From Candidatus Omnitrophota bacterium (GTDB lineage Bacteria; Omnitrophota; Gorgyraeia; Gorgyraeales; Gorgyraeaceae), in NCBI GenBank assembly GCA_030691625.1, contig JAUYDX010000084.1:1-42707 (forward strand): a DNA stretch of 42,707 nucleotides, written 5' to 3'. The notes below the pieces were generated by a model, which saw only the letters and a program-made list of their open reading frames with translations, had not been told where the DNA came from and made no database searches. The position numbers were made by a program, and so were the translations under genes. Position 1 is the stretch's first letter, and every line of letters starts with the position of its first letter. Of the stretch, positions 30,303 to 37,352 are shown one piece after another.

Positions 30303-32084
30303 CTACTGCATAGGAAGGGTAAACCAGAATTTTGAACCAAGGCCTTCTACGCTTTCCACGCCTACATTGCCGCCATGCAGCTCAACAATATGTTTTACGA
30401 TGGAAAGCCCTAATCCTGTGCCTCCAAGTTCGCGCGAGCGCGCCTTGTCAACCCGGTAGAACCTCTCAAATATGCGGGGGATATCTTTTTCCGGAATACC
30501 TATTCCGGAATCCTCTATAGCAATCTTCATATCTTTTCCTTCTTCCCTGCCATAAACTTTAACCCCGCCTTTTTCTTTATTAAACTTTATTGCGTTATCT
30601 ATCAGGTTAGTAAATACCTGTTCCATCCTGTCTTTATCAGCTCTTATTAAAAATTCCTGCGGTATTTCATTTTTAATCTCTACGTTTTTTTTCTCTGATA
30701 GCACCTTAAAACTCGATATTATATTATCAGCCAGCTGATGGAGATTAAAAATACTCTTCTCCAGCGCTATGTCTTTTGACTCAAGGTGTGATAAGGAAAG
30801 TAGGTCTTCTACCAGTTGATTCAGCCGCTGGGCGTGTTCCTGGATTATGTTCAAAAAATGGCGGTTATTTTCTTTATCATCAATAGCGCCTTCTATAAGA
30901 GTCTCTATAAAACCTTTTATGGAAGTAAGCGGGGTTTTTAATTCATGCGATACGTTTGCTACAAAATCGCGGCGCATGGTTTCTAATTTTCTTATCTCAG
31001 TCATGTCATGGATAACCAGAAGGCATCCGCTGATAATGCCTTTTTCAAAAACAGGCGAGGCATTTATCTGAAAAATCTTCTGCACAGGCCACATAAGATT
31101 CAGTTCGCGAGAAGCGAATTCGCCTTTTTTTAAAACCCCATTTATAATGCCAAAGAGATCATTATTACGAATGGCTTCCAGGAAGACCCTGCCTTCTAAA
31201 TTATTCTTTGAGGTATTAAATATCTTCTCTACGGTGGGATTAACAGATATTATGCGGCTTGCCTTATCCACAACTACTATGCCTTCCACCATGCTTTCCA
31301 GGATCGCCATAAGATGCTGATTTTTCACTTCGATCTCGCCTATCTTATCCTCCAGGTTCTCTGCCATTTTATTTAAAACAGAGGCCAGCTCTCCTAATTC
31401 ATCTTTTGAAGTAATATGTATTTTATGGCTAAAATCGCCTTTGGAAAATTTATTAGACGCATATATCATTCTATTTATGGGCTTTGCTATCTCCCTGGTC
31501 AATATGGCTCCTAAAATAAAAGCCAGTCCCAGGGCAAAAAACAGGCTGTATAAAACTACTCTTCTGATTACAAATAACATTTCTTTAAGGTCAGAGAGCG
31601 GTAAAGCCAATCTCAACACACCTATTATCTCTCTGTCACTCTTGATAGGCAAGGCTATATAAAGCATATCTATCCTGAGAGTTTTGGAATACCGTATTTC
31701 TTCTCCTGTATAATCAGACAAGGCTTTTTTAATCTCTGGGCGGTCTGAATGATTTTCCATTTTTAGAACTTCATTTATCGTCTCTTCAGAATCGGCCAGA
31801 ACCTTCCCAGCCTTATTTATAACGGTAATGCGGCATTTTATTTTTTGACTCAAAGATTTTACCAGAGAATCCATTAAAGGCGTGTTTCCTTGCAGCAGGG
31901 CTTCTTTTGGAATCTGAGCTTCTACTAAATAGGCCTGATTGATAAGGGAAGTTTTAATATCCTGGAGAGAGTTATTTTCTAATTTTCTGTCTAAGAAAAA
32001 CGCAATAAGCCCGAATGAAACTAAAATAATAAATAAATACGAAAATGCCAGCTTGTATTTAAAACTATGGATTTTAATATTCAT
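30303..32084 (-). CDS. phoR: PhoR-type sensor histidine kinase
   Basis: A 593-residue membrane kinase. Two transmembrane segments (about 10-30 and 175-200) flank a periplasmic sensor of about 145 residues. A HAMP domain follows (EIAKPINRMIYASNKFSKGDF), then a PAS domain (LESMVEGIVVVDKASRIISVNP). The HisKA domain has the phospho-His in FVANVSHELKTPLTSIKGF, and the HATPase has N (LIDNAIKFN), G1 (DSGIGIP), F and G2 (GTGLGLSIV) boxes. The order HAMP-PAS-HisKA-HATPase and the location next to phoB and pst identify PhoR. The large periplasmic part is more like Gram-positive PhoR than the small E. coli form. The start overlaps the phoB end. Confidence 0.93.
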   Translation of the reverse strand: MNIKIHSFKYKLAFSYLFIILVSFGLIAFFLDRKLENNSLQDIKTSLINQAYLVEAQIPKEALLQGNTPLMDSLVKSLSQKIKCRITVINKAGKVLADSEETINEVLKMENHSDRPEIKKALSDYTGEEIRYSKTLRIDMLYIALPIKSDREIIGVLRLALPLSDLKEMLFVIRRVVLYSLFFALGLAFILGAILTREIAKPINRMIYASNKFSKGDFSHKIHITSKDELGELASVLNKMAENLEDKIGEIEVKNQHLMAILESMVEGIVVVDKASRIISVNPTVEKIFNTSKNNLEGRVFLEAIRNNDLFGIINGVLKKGEFASRELNLMWPVQKIFQINASPVFEKGIISGCLLVIHDMTEIRKLETMRRDFVANVSHELKTPLTSIKGFIETLIEGAIDDKENNRHFLNIIQEHAQRLNQLVEDLLSLSHLESKDIALEKSIFNLHQLADNIISSFKVLSEKKNVEIKNEIPQEFLIRADKDRMEQVFTNLIDNAIKFNKEKGGVKVYGREEGKDMKIAIEDSGIGIPEKDIPRIFERFYRVDKARSRELGGTGLGLSIVKHIVELHGGNVGVESVEGLGSKFWFTLPMQ

Positions 32085-32778
32085 CCGCATCCAGCTCGAA
32101 TCTGTAACCGTAGTTTTTTACAGTCACAATTCTGTTTGATTCATTCTTCAGCTTTTTACGAAGGGTTGTTATGTGGACGTCTACTGTGCGGGTCTGTATT
32201 TCAAGGGCCTGGTCAAAACCCCAGATAGTATCCAGAAGATAATCCCTGGAAAGCATCCTGCCTTTTGCTTTTATCAAAATCTTTAACAGTTCAAATTCTT
32301 TTGAAGTAAGCTCTATTGGTTTACCTTTTATCGATACCATAATCTTGGAAAAATCTATAGACATGTCCCCGATTTTTAATACTTCCGGCTGTTTATCCTT
32401 TTCCTTTAGCCGGCGCAGTACCGCCTTTATCCTGGCTATAAGTTCCCTGGGGCTGAATGGCTTTGTCACGTAGTCATCCGCGCCCAATTCCAGGCCCACG
32501 ATCTTATCCGCTTCCTGAGCCTTGGCTGTAAGGATAATTATAGGTATATGCGTGATTTTTGTGTCATTTTTGACAGCCTTGCAGACTTCCAGGCCGTCCA
32601 GCTCAGGAAGCATCAAATCTAAAATAATAAGGTCAGGGTGCTCTTTACGCGCCATATCCAGGCCATCTTCGCCATTATTAGCTGACAATACCCTAAAGCC
32701 TTCTTTCTTAAGATTGTAATCGAGCACTTTGACTATATCTTTTTCGTCTTCTATTATTAAAACCTTTTCTTTGGCCAT
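32074..32778 (-). CDS. phoB: phosphate regulon response regulator PhoB
   Basis: A 234-residue OmpR/PhoB-type regulator. The receiver has IIEDEKD, phospho-Asp 54 (LIILDLMLPELDG), ILTAKA and YVTKPFSPREL. The C-terminal winged helix has IELTSKEFELLKILIKAKG, YLLDTIWG, TRTVDVHITTLRKKL and VKNYGYRF. It is partner to PhoR next door and presumably binds the repeat upstream of DUF2490. The ATG follows TATAAT (32787-32792) by only eight bases with no ribosome site, so the message may be leaderless. Confidence 0.94.
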   Translation of the reverse strand: MAKEKVLIIEDEKDIVKVLDYNLKKEGFRVLSANNGEDGLDMARKEHPDLIILDLMLPELDGLEVCKAVKNDTKITHIPIIILTAKAQEADKIVGLELGADDYVTKPFSPRELIARIKAVLRRLKEKDKQPEVLKIGDMSIDFSKIMVSIKGKPIELTSKEFELLKILIKAKGRMLSRDYLLDTIWGFDQALEIQTRTVDVHITTLRKKLKNESNRIVTVKNYGYRFELDADEY

Positions 32779-32786
32779 ATAAATTA

Positions 32787-32792
32787 ATTATA
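32787..32792 (-). promoter_or_regulatory. predicted -10 box of phoB
   Basis: TATAAT on the minus strand, eight bases before the phoB ATG; the bases between (TAATTTAT) contain no ribosome site. No good -35 is seen because the terminator of mscL occupies that region, so activation by a bound regulator is possible. Confidence 0.45.
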
Positions 32793-32803
32793 CCCTTAAA
32801 AAC

Positions 32804-32838
32804 AAAAAATCCCAAGCAATTTTTGCCTGGGATTTTTT
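32804..32838 (-). terminator. rho-independent terminator after mscL
   Basis: The stem AAAAAATCCCA/TGGGATTTTTT encloses GCAA/TTGC pairs and a short loop, with a T-run on both strands. It works best for the mscL direction and separates corA-mscL from phoB. Confidence 0.85.
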
Positions 32839-32861
32839 GCCTTGCCTCTCCCTGTATAGCG

Positions 32862-33206
32862 CTATTTTGCCGCGCCTTTTTTCAAATGATTAATGCCTTT
32901 AACCACTAAGAAAATACAAAACGCCACTATCAGAAAATCAATTACCGTGTTTACAAACATGCCGTAATTAAGGGTAACCGCGGGAATTGATGGAGTCGGC
33001 GGAGTATTAATAACCGCTTCTTTAAGAACTACTTTCAGGTTTTTGAAATCAACTCCTCCGAGCAATATCCCCAGAGGCGGCATCATCACATCACCCACGA
33101 GAGAAGTGACTATTTTACCAAACGAAGCTCCGATTACAATACCTACTGCCATATCCACCGCGTCGCCTTTAACTGCGAATTCCTTAAATTCCTTGATAAT
33201 AGACAT
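32862..33206 (-). CDS. mscL: large-conductance mechanosensitive channel MscL
   Basis: A 114-residue membrane channel releasing solutes on osmotic downshock. Family signs are [44 protein letters not shown] (N-terminal helix, TM1 with the Gly/Ala-rich gate), a short periplasmic loop, then TM2 [21 protein letters not shown] and a short charged C-terminus. The length is slightly below the 130-150 usual in enteric bacteria because of the short tail. AAAGGAGAG precedes the ATG. It lies 21 bases after corA. Confidence 0.95.
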   Translation of the reverse strand: MSIIKEFKEFAVKGDAVDMAVGIVIGASFGKIVTSLVGDVMMPPLGILLGGVDFKNLKVVLKEAVINTPPTPSIPAVTLNYGMFVNTVIDFLIVAFCIFLVVKGINHLKKGAAK

Positions 33207-33227
33207 ACGTCTCTCCTTTTTGTGGCA

Positions 33228-34202
33228 CTACAGCCATTTCTTGCGCTTGAAATAATGAAGCATTACCACGGATAGAGCTATCATAAAGGCTATAACAGAA
33301 GGATAGCCGTACGGACTGGAAAGCTCCGGCATGTATTTGAAATTCATTCCGTAGATGCTGGCGATAAGGGTGAGCGGCATCATTATTGTAGCGATAACTG
33401 TAAGGGTCTTCATGATCTCGTTCAGGCGGTTTGACACAACAGATACGTACGCCTCCATGGCGCCTGTGATTATATCGCGGGACGTGCCCACGATATCATT
33501 AAGCCTTACCAGATTATCGTATATGTTCCTGAAGTAGATGGCGTTTTGAGGTGTTATGTATTCAAAATCTCCCTTGGTGATAAGAGCGGCCACATCTGCC
33601 TGCGGCCCTATGGTGCGCCTTAAAAGCATTATCTCGTTTTTAAGATGATATATCTTTTTCAGCGTATTCTGCGTGGGGTCTTTAAATAATTCATCGCTCA
33701 TTTCATCCACAAGATTATCAAAACTATCTATCACGGGAAAATAGCTGTCTACCACAGAATCTATTATGGAATAAAGCAGGAAATCAGCTCCGTTCATTAT
33801 AATAGGCGACTGTTTTTTCACCCTCTCCTTCGTAGCGGAAAAAGAGTTCACAGGAGCCGTGCGGACAGTAATAAGAAAATTCTTGCCAAGACAGCAATCC
33901 AGCTCTATTGTCTTTATCTTGCTGCCATTTGCCTTGTCGCGCGGCTCTATTGAAAACATCACAAGGAATATATAATCCTTAAACTTTTCAACCTTGGGCC
34001 TGGCGTTAGGAAGTATTAGGTCTTCTACGGTGAGAGGGTGCAGGTTAAAGACATTTGTCAAAAGATCCACGTCTGCGTCGTCTATCTCATCCATGTCTAT
34101 CCACAGCGTGGAAGACTGGTCATTGAGCGCTTGCTGCATCTCTTCTGTTGAAAGGACCGTCTTTAATCCTTTATCCGGATGGTATAAAAACGCTTCGTGC
34201 AT
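33228..34202 (-). CDS. corA: CorA-type Mg2+/Co2+ transporter
   Basis: A 324-residue CorA protein. A cytosolic N-terminal domain (HPLTVEDLILPNARPKVEKF) precedes a long stalk helix, and two C-terminal transmembrane segments follow. The channel signature is YGMNF at the end of TM1, followed by the loop MPELSSPYGYP, the usual position of the MPE(L) selectivity loop. It forms pentamers importing Mg2+ along the membrane potential. The promoter is excellent, yet the ATG lies seven bases after the -10 box with no ribosome site, the best example of leaderless organisation in this window. Confidence 0.95.
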   Translation of the reverse strand: MHEAFLYHPDKGLKTVLSTEEMQQALNDQSSTLWIDMDEIDDADVDLLTNVFNLHPLTVEDLILPNARPKVEKFKDYIFLVMFSIEPRDKANGSKIKTIELDCCLGKNFLITVRTAPVNSFSATKERVKKQSPIIMNGADFLLYSIIDSVVDSYFPVIDSFDNLVDEMSDELFKDPTQNTLKKIYHLKNEIMLLRRTIGPQADVAALITKGDFEYITPQNAIYFRNIYDNLVRLNDIVGTSRDIITGAMEAYVSVVSNRLNEIMKTLTVIATIMMPLTLIASIYGMNFKYMPELSSPYGYPSVIAFMIALSVVMLHYFKRKKWL

Positions 34203-34209
34203 ATAAAAG

Positions 34210-34238
34210 ATTTTACCTTAAATAAACTTTTCTTGCAA
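34210..34238 (-). promoter_or_regulatory. predicted promoter of corA, start site at the ATG
   Basis: On the minus strand TTGCAA (34233-34238), a 17-base spacer and TAAAAT (34210-34215), followed by CTTTTAT and the corA ATG. The expected start falls on or next to the initiation codon. Confidence 0.68.
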
Positions 34239-34285
34239 ACAAATTCTGGGATTTTATCCAGGCTGGGAAATGGAGATTATGCCTG

Positions 34286-34322
34286 AAAAAAAGCCCTCTG
34301 CGAGCGCTTTGCTCGCAGAGGG
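34286..34322 (-). terminator. rho-independent terminator after the zinc-ribbon protein gene
   Basis: A 12-pair G+C-rich stem (CCCTCTGCGAGC and complement) with a five-base loop, followed on the minus strand by CTTTTTTT. It closes the one-gene unit of the zinc-ribbon protein and isolates it from corA. Confidence 0.9.
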
Positions 34323-34347
34323 ATAATAACTAAATTTGGCCCGCTTT

Positions 34348-34512
34348 TTAGCGGCTGCCACCCTTACGCTTTGAGAAACATTCCTTGCAGTATACCGGAC
34401 GATCTCCGCTAGGCTTGAAAGGAACTTCACATTCTTTCTTGCACTCTTCGCAAACCGCCTTATGCATTTCTCTGGGACGCCCGCCAAATCCACCACCATC
34501 TTGAAACCCCAT
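34348..34512 (-). CDS. small CxxC zinc-ribbon protein, 54 residues
   Basis: A 54-residue protein: a Gly-rich N-terminus (MGFQDGGGFGG), then MHKAVCEECKKECEVPFKPSGD and RPVYCKECFSKRK. The two CxxC pairs (VCEECK, YCKECF) about 20 residues apart form a zinc ribbon, and the MHKAxC...C core with VPFKPxGDxPVYC is a form I associate with uncultured bacterial groups. Likely roles are nucleic-acid or protein binding; none is proven. The gene is a complete transcription unit with GGAGGAAGC ribosome site, a near-consensus promoter, a leader hairpin and a strong terminator, which suggests high expression. Confidence 0.85.
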   Translation of the reverse strand: MGFQDGGGFGGRPREMHKAVCEECKKECEVPFKPSGDRPVYCKECFSKRKGGSR

Positions 34513-34524
34513 GCTTCCTCCTTT

Positions 34525-34550
34525 ATTGTTCAGTTAAATTGCTGAACAAT
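34525..34550 (-). other. hairpin in the leader of the zinc-ribbon protein gene
   Basis: ATTGTTCAGCAATTTAACTGAACAAT on the minus strand, written as arms ATTGTTCAG and CTGAACAAT with an eight-base loop, lies between the promoter and the ribosome site. It could stabilise the message or regulate translation. Confidence 0.6.
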
Positions 34551-34553
34551 AGT

Positions 34554-34582
34554 AGTATACTACAAATAAACGCCCGTTGCAA
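34554..34582 (-). promoter_or_regulatory. predicted sigma-70 promoter of the zinc-ribbon protein gene
   Basis: On the minus strand TTGCAA (34577-34582), a 17-base spacer and TATACT (34554-34559). The match to consensus is good, and a conventional leader with Shine-Dalgarno follows. Confidence 0.75.
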
Positions 34583-34600
34583 CTTATTTTGTCCAGAAAT

Positions 34601-35032
34601 TTAATCTTTATTCTTTTTCTCTTTTTCAGCCTCCGCTTTGTTTTTGACGGATTCCATGTCCTGCATCACGGCCTTTTTCGCTTCTTCTGCCGTTTTTATG
34701 GCCGTATTTTTTTCCTCTGTGGCTTTCTGCATAGCCGCAGCTCTTTCCTCGCCTTTTAATTCTTTTGCGGCTTCTTTGGCCTCTTTGAATTTTTTCATGG
34801 CCTCGTCTTTAGACTTTTTAAAGGCTTCTTGCGCTTTTTTTCTTTCGTTATCCGCTTTTTCTTTTGCCTGCTTCGAGGTTTTCCTGGATTCATTTTTCAT
34901 CTCTTCCGATTGCTTCTTAGACTGCTCTAATCCGCTTTTGCCCTTACCCTCTTTCTTTCCTGCAAAGGCATTGGGTAAAATCAGCCCTGTCACAAGCAGC
35001 GCAAAAACAAACATTTTTACTATTTTCCCCAT
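34601..35032 (-). CDS. exported Lys/Glu/Ala-rich coiled-coil protein
   Basis: A 143-residue protein with a signal peptide (MGKIVKMFVFALLVTGL, cleavage after NAFA). The mature part is highly charged, built almost only of Lys, Glu, Ala, Gln, Met and Ser, such as KEAKEAAKELKGEERAAAMQ. This predicts one long alpha-helical coiled coil in the periplasm. No family is recognised, and low complexity makes homology claims unsafe. The ATG has AAAGGAGAG and lies only 19 bases after the 3' end of the tRNA-Asn gene, so it is probably read from the same transcript. Confidence 0.75.
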   Translation of the reverse strand: MGKIVKMFVFALLVTGLILPNAFAGKKEGKGKSGLEQSKKQSEEMKNESRKTSKQAKEKADNERKKAQEAFKKSKDEAMKKFKEAKEAAKELKGEERAAAMQKATEEKNTAIKTAEEAKKAVMQDMESVKNKAEAEKEKKNKD

Positions 35033-35051
35033 ACTAACTCTCCTTTCTATT

Positions 35052-35324
35052 TGGCTCCCCGGGCAGGACTCGAACCTGCGACATACTGGTTACAAGTGAC
35101 CCGAAATTACTTTCGGACTTGGACTATATCATCTCCATAGCTATTGCCGTAGGAGGCGGGTATATAGTCTCTGCACGTTTATCCGCTGATAATACTGGCG
35201 GAATTTAGCTCAGGATTGCCCTTTTTGAGGGTTTCCCTGAATTAGCCCGCTTTTTCAATCCCGATTTCTCGGGAAAGCTGCCATTATTGACAGCCAGTCG
35301 CTCTACCAACTGAGCTACCGGGGA
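35052..35324 (-). tRNA. tRNA-Asn(GUU) interrupted by a group I intron
   Basis: Exon 1 (35290-35324, 35 nt) starts TCCCCGGTAGCTCAG and ends ACTGGCTGT. Exon 2 (35052-35092, 41 nt) is TAACCAGT, the variable loop ATGTC, the T arm GCAGGTTCGAGTCCTGC, the 3' acceptor strand CCGGGGA, discriminator G and encoded CCA. Joined, they give a 76-nt tRNA with anticodon loop CTGTTAA between stems ACTGG and CCAGT, anticodon GUU. The T at position 1, G at 73 and the ATGTC variable loop agree with bacterial tRNA-Asn. The break falls between anticodon positions 35 and 36. Confidence 0.88.
35093..35289 (-). other. group I intron, 197 nt, in tRNA-Asn (IC3-like)
   Basis: The exon end GCUGU pairs with the intron guide GCAGC, giving the U-G wobble at the 5' splice site (P1). 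The intron ends in G just before TAACC. P2 is CCCGA-GAAA-UCGGG. P4 is UCAGG/CCUGA within the P element (AAUUCAGGGAAACC) and Q element (AAUCCUGAGCUAA). The R element GUGCAGAGACUAUAU pairs with the S element AUAUAGUCC (P7). P9 is CCGAAA-GUAA-UUUCGG. It contains no open frame for a homing enzyme, and its size is typical for self-splicing tRNA introns. Confidence 0.85.
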
Positions 35325-35360
35325 GTGTGTAATTTGTAAAGAACAGAAACTTCTCGACTC

Positions 35361-35377
35361 GTCCGCCTGCGGCGGAC
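35361..35377. repeat. G+C-rich hairpin between POR beta and tRNA-Asn
   Basis: Stem GTCCGCC/GGCGGAC around TGC, flanked by partly complementary CGACTC/CTCG. It lies between the porB stop and the tRNA 5' end in the direction of transcription. It may be a weak terminator (AAGTTTCTGTTCTTT follows on the minus strand) or an RNA processing signal. Confidence 0.5.
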
Positions 35378-35398
35378 TCGCTCGAAGAATATTGCTAT

Positions 35399-37351
35399 TT
35401 AAGCAATTTTGCAGGTTGAATTGCAAAGATTTTCAAGGCGGGCCCAGTTATCATCCACGCCTTTCTGGATCTCGTCTATAACGGATTTATTTTCTTCTGT
35501 GAAAAGATGGCTGAAGCGGCCCTGGGATTTTAGCCATTCGATAACAGGTTTTCTCTCTTTAGGCTTGTATGTAAAGCGCCATACCCCGTTTTCCACCTCT
35601 ATCAGGGGCCATACGCCTGTTTCAACAGCCAGTTTTGATATCTCTATGGACTTTTCCTGCGGGAATCTCCAACCTCTATGACAGGTAGCGATTACATTTA
35701 AAAACGCCGGGCCGTCTGCCGCGAACGCCTTTTCAGATTTTGTAACAAGGTCATTCCAGTTAGATGCGGATGCCTGAGCCACGTAAGGTATCCTGTGAGC
35801 AGCTACTATAGAAGTAAGGTCTTTTTTAAACTGTTCTTTTCCATGACTTTCTTTTCCATGAGGCACAGTGGTCGTTGATGCACCTTTGGGAGTAGCCCCT
35901 GAACGTTGCGCGCCCGTATTCATATAAGCCTCGTTATTGTAGCACACGTAAACCAACCTATGGCCCCTTTCCAATGTGCCCGAAAGAGATTGTAACCCTA
36001 TATCGTAAGAATTTCCGCTTAAAGAAATTTTTCCATTTCTTTTTATAATAACGGTATGATTTTTTTTCAATTGAGGACAATAAACAAAACCTTTATAGTT
36101 CTCCAGCGTTACCTGTTGCTTATCACCATACAGTTTTCTTCTGGAATATAATTTATGTTTTAAATATTCATTATCTATGCCTATTCTATAAATTCCATCC
36201 TTCTTGGACACGCTACAATTTCTACCTAATTTTAATATCAATTCTACCATGTCATTCATGAGCATAGTTGAGGCTGTTATATATCTAAGGTGATAGCTGC
36301 TGCGATTTTCCTGTTTAGTTACAGAGCCATCCCCATCCATTAATGAACCAAATATTTGCCTGAGATGACCCTTGTCAAGAGCCAATGCCCACTTTGGTAT
36401 TCTTTTGTTCTTAGATCCTTTGCCACATTCTTTTTCTAAATATTCGTAAATCTGTTTAGATTGAAAATCTACAGATCTATTACATTTAAAAGGAGACAGG
36501 CCAAGATTCTGTAATAACTTATAAATTTTCTCCTTTTTATCATTGTTTGATTGATATATGCGAATCAGATAACCAGATTTGCTCTTATATAAACACCCCT
36601 CTGAAATATACCAACCTAAAAATCTTAACCACTTATTTATCTCAAACTTGGAAAATTCCTTTTGATATGTGTATTTAGGTATTTTAGGAATATCTATATC
36701 AGATATTTTTATTCCATTTCCATACCAATAAAATTTTCTTAAAAAAGCGGTCTTATATCTTTTTATTAAGTCTATGCCCTTAATAAATTCCCATCTGCCT
36801 TTATACCAGATTGGCACATTATGATTAGGAGTTATTAAAAAATCTATAAAGCGGCTTTTACCTCTTATCATCGCGCCTTTATATGGGTATTGATGCAATT
36901 TTTCATTTTCCTGTAATTCTAATTCATTGGTCTCGGGATTTACTGACCAAATTTTTTCACCTACTTTTATGTCTTTGATATTCTTAAATCCATTTTCGGT
37001 AAATATATCTGTATCATCGGAATAACATCCGCCGTCTCCGCCAAAAGCGACAAACTTTATCTCTTTTGTGATCTTGCCTTTTTTCTTAAGCGCCCTGTAA
37101 GCTGTTTCCACGCCGCTCATCGTGGCAGCTGAATTTTCAAAGGCATTATGTATAAAAGGTATTTTCCATGCTGTAAAAGGATATATCGTAGTGGCTACTT
37201 CCAGGCAGCCTGTTGCTGAACCTGCTACAACGTAATCTTTCGTGCCCATTAAAACCTGGCGTACCACTGTTGAGGCCCCGCACCCTGCGCAAAGCCTGTG
37301 TCCGCCTGAAAGCCGTTCCGGTATTTTAGCTAATTCTTTTATGTTTGCCAT
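35399..37351 (-). CDS. porB: pyruvate/2-oxoacid:ferredoxin oxidoreductase beta subunit containing an intein
   Basis: A 650-residue precursor. The host protein (residues 1-108 plus 448-650, 311 residues after splicing) is the thiamine-diphosphate subunit of POR. It has ERLSGGHRLCAGCGAS with the cluster/TPP Cys pair, GSATGCLEVATT, FGGDGG with the Mg-TPP motif resuming at SYDIGLQSL, and VYVCYNNEAYMNTGAQRSGATP. The intein occupies residues 109-447 and splits the TPP motif exactly between GGDGG and SYDIG, so unspliced protein cannot be active. With the alpha, gamma and delta genes upstream it makes the four-subunit enzyme converting pyruvate (or a related 2-oxoacid) with CoA and ferredoxin to acetyl-CoA and CO2. 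One base separates it from the alpha gene. Confidence 0.93.
   Translation of the reverse strand: MANIKELAKIPERLSGGHRLCAGCGASTVVRQVLMGTKDYVVAGSATGCLEVATTIYPFTAWKIPFIHNAFENSAATMSGVETAYRALKKKGKITKEIKFVAFGGDGGCYSDDTDIFTENGFKNIKDIKVGEKIWSVNPETNELELQENEKLHQYPYKGAMIRGKSRFIDFLITPNHNVPIWYKGRWEFIKGIDLIKRYKTAFLRKFYWYGNGIKISDIDIPKIPKYTYQKEFSKFEINKWLRFLGWYISEGCLYKSKSGYLIRIYQSNNDKKEKIYKLLQNLGLSPFKCNRSVDFQSKQIYEYLEKECGKGSKNKRIPKWALALDKGHLRQIFGSLMDGDGSVTKQENRSSYHLRYITASTMLMNDMVELILKLGRNCSVSKKDGIYRIGIDNEYLKHKLYSRRKLYGDKQQVTLENYKGFVYCPQLKKNHTVIIKRNGKISLSGNSYDIGLQSLSGTLERGHRLVYVCYNNEAYMNTGAQRSGATPKGASTTTVPHGKESHGKEQFKKDLTSIVAAHRIPYVAQASASNWNDLVTKSEKAFAADGPAFLNVIATCHRGWRFPQEKSIEISKLAVETGVWPLIEVENGVWRFTYKPKERKPVIEWLKSQGRFSHLFTEENKSVIDEIQKGVDDNWARLENLCNSTCKIA
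36011..37027 (-). mobile_element. LAGLIDADG intein in porB (339 residues)
   Basis: Block A is CYSDDTDIFTENGFKNIKD (Cys1 nucleophile, residue 109). Block B is FLITPNHNVPI with the TxxH-like TPNH. The homing endonuclease has two LAGLIDADG-type helices, LRFLGWYISEG (242-252) and IFGSLMDGDG (333-342), with acidic Glu251 and Asp341 at their ends. Block F is VYCPQLKKNHTVIIKRNGK and block G is SLSGN followed by Ser448 of the host. The terminal Asn is present, but the penultimate His is replaced by Gly. The DNA is visibly richer in A+T than the flanking porB. All splicing residues needed for a class 1 reaction are otherwise present. Confidence 0.9.
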
Positions 37352-37352
37352 T

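Noticed and set aside
34638-35099. 153-codon plus-strand frame opposite the coiled-coil protein
   Set aside because: Its composition (Phe/Ser/Leu/Ala) is the mirror of the Lys/Glu/Ala codons of the real gene, which has a signal peptide and ribosome site; it also runs into the tRNA.
35052-35324. Reading the split tRNA as tRNA-Thr(UGU) or tRNA-Asp(GUC)
   Set aside because: CTTGTAA at the intron end suggests Thr and CTGTCAA at the exon 1 end suggests Asp. Only the join CTGT+TAA gives a U-G splice-site pair, a terminal intron G and an Asn-type variable loop and discriminator.
35205-35426. Minus-strand frame with a product containing SPVAQLVERLAVNN
   Set aside because: This is the well-known false translation of a tRNA gene; the segment is exon 1 and intron of tRNA-Asn.
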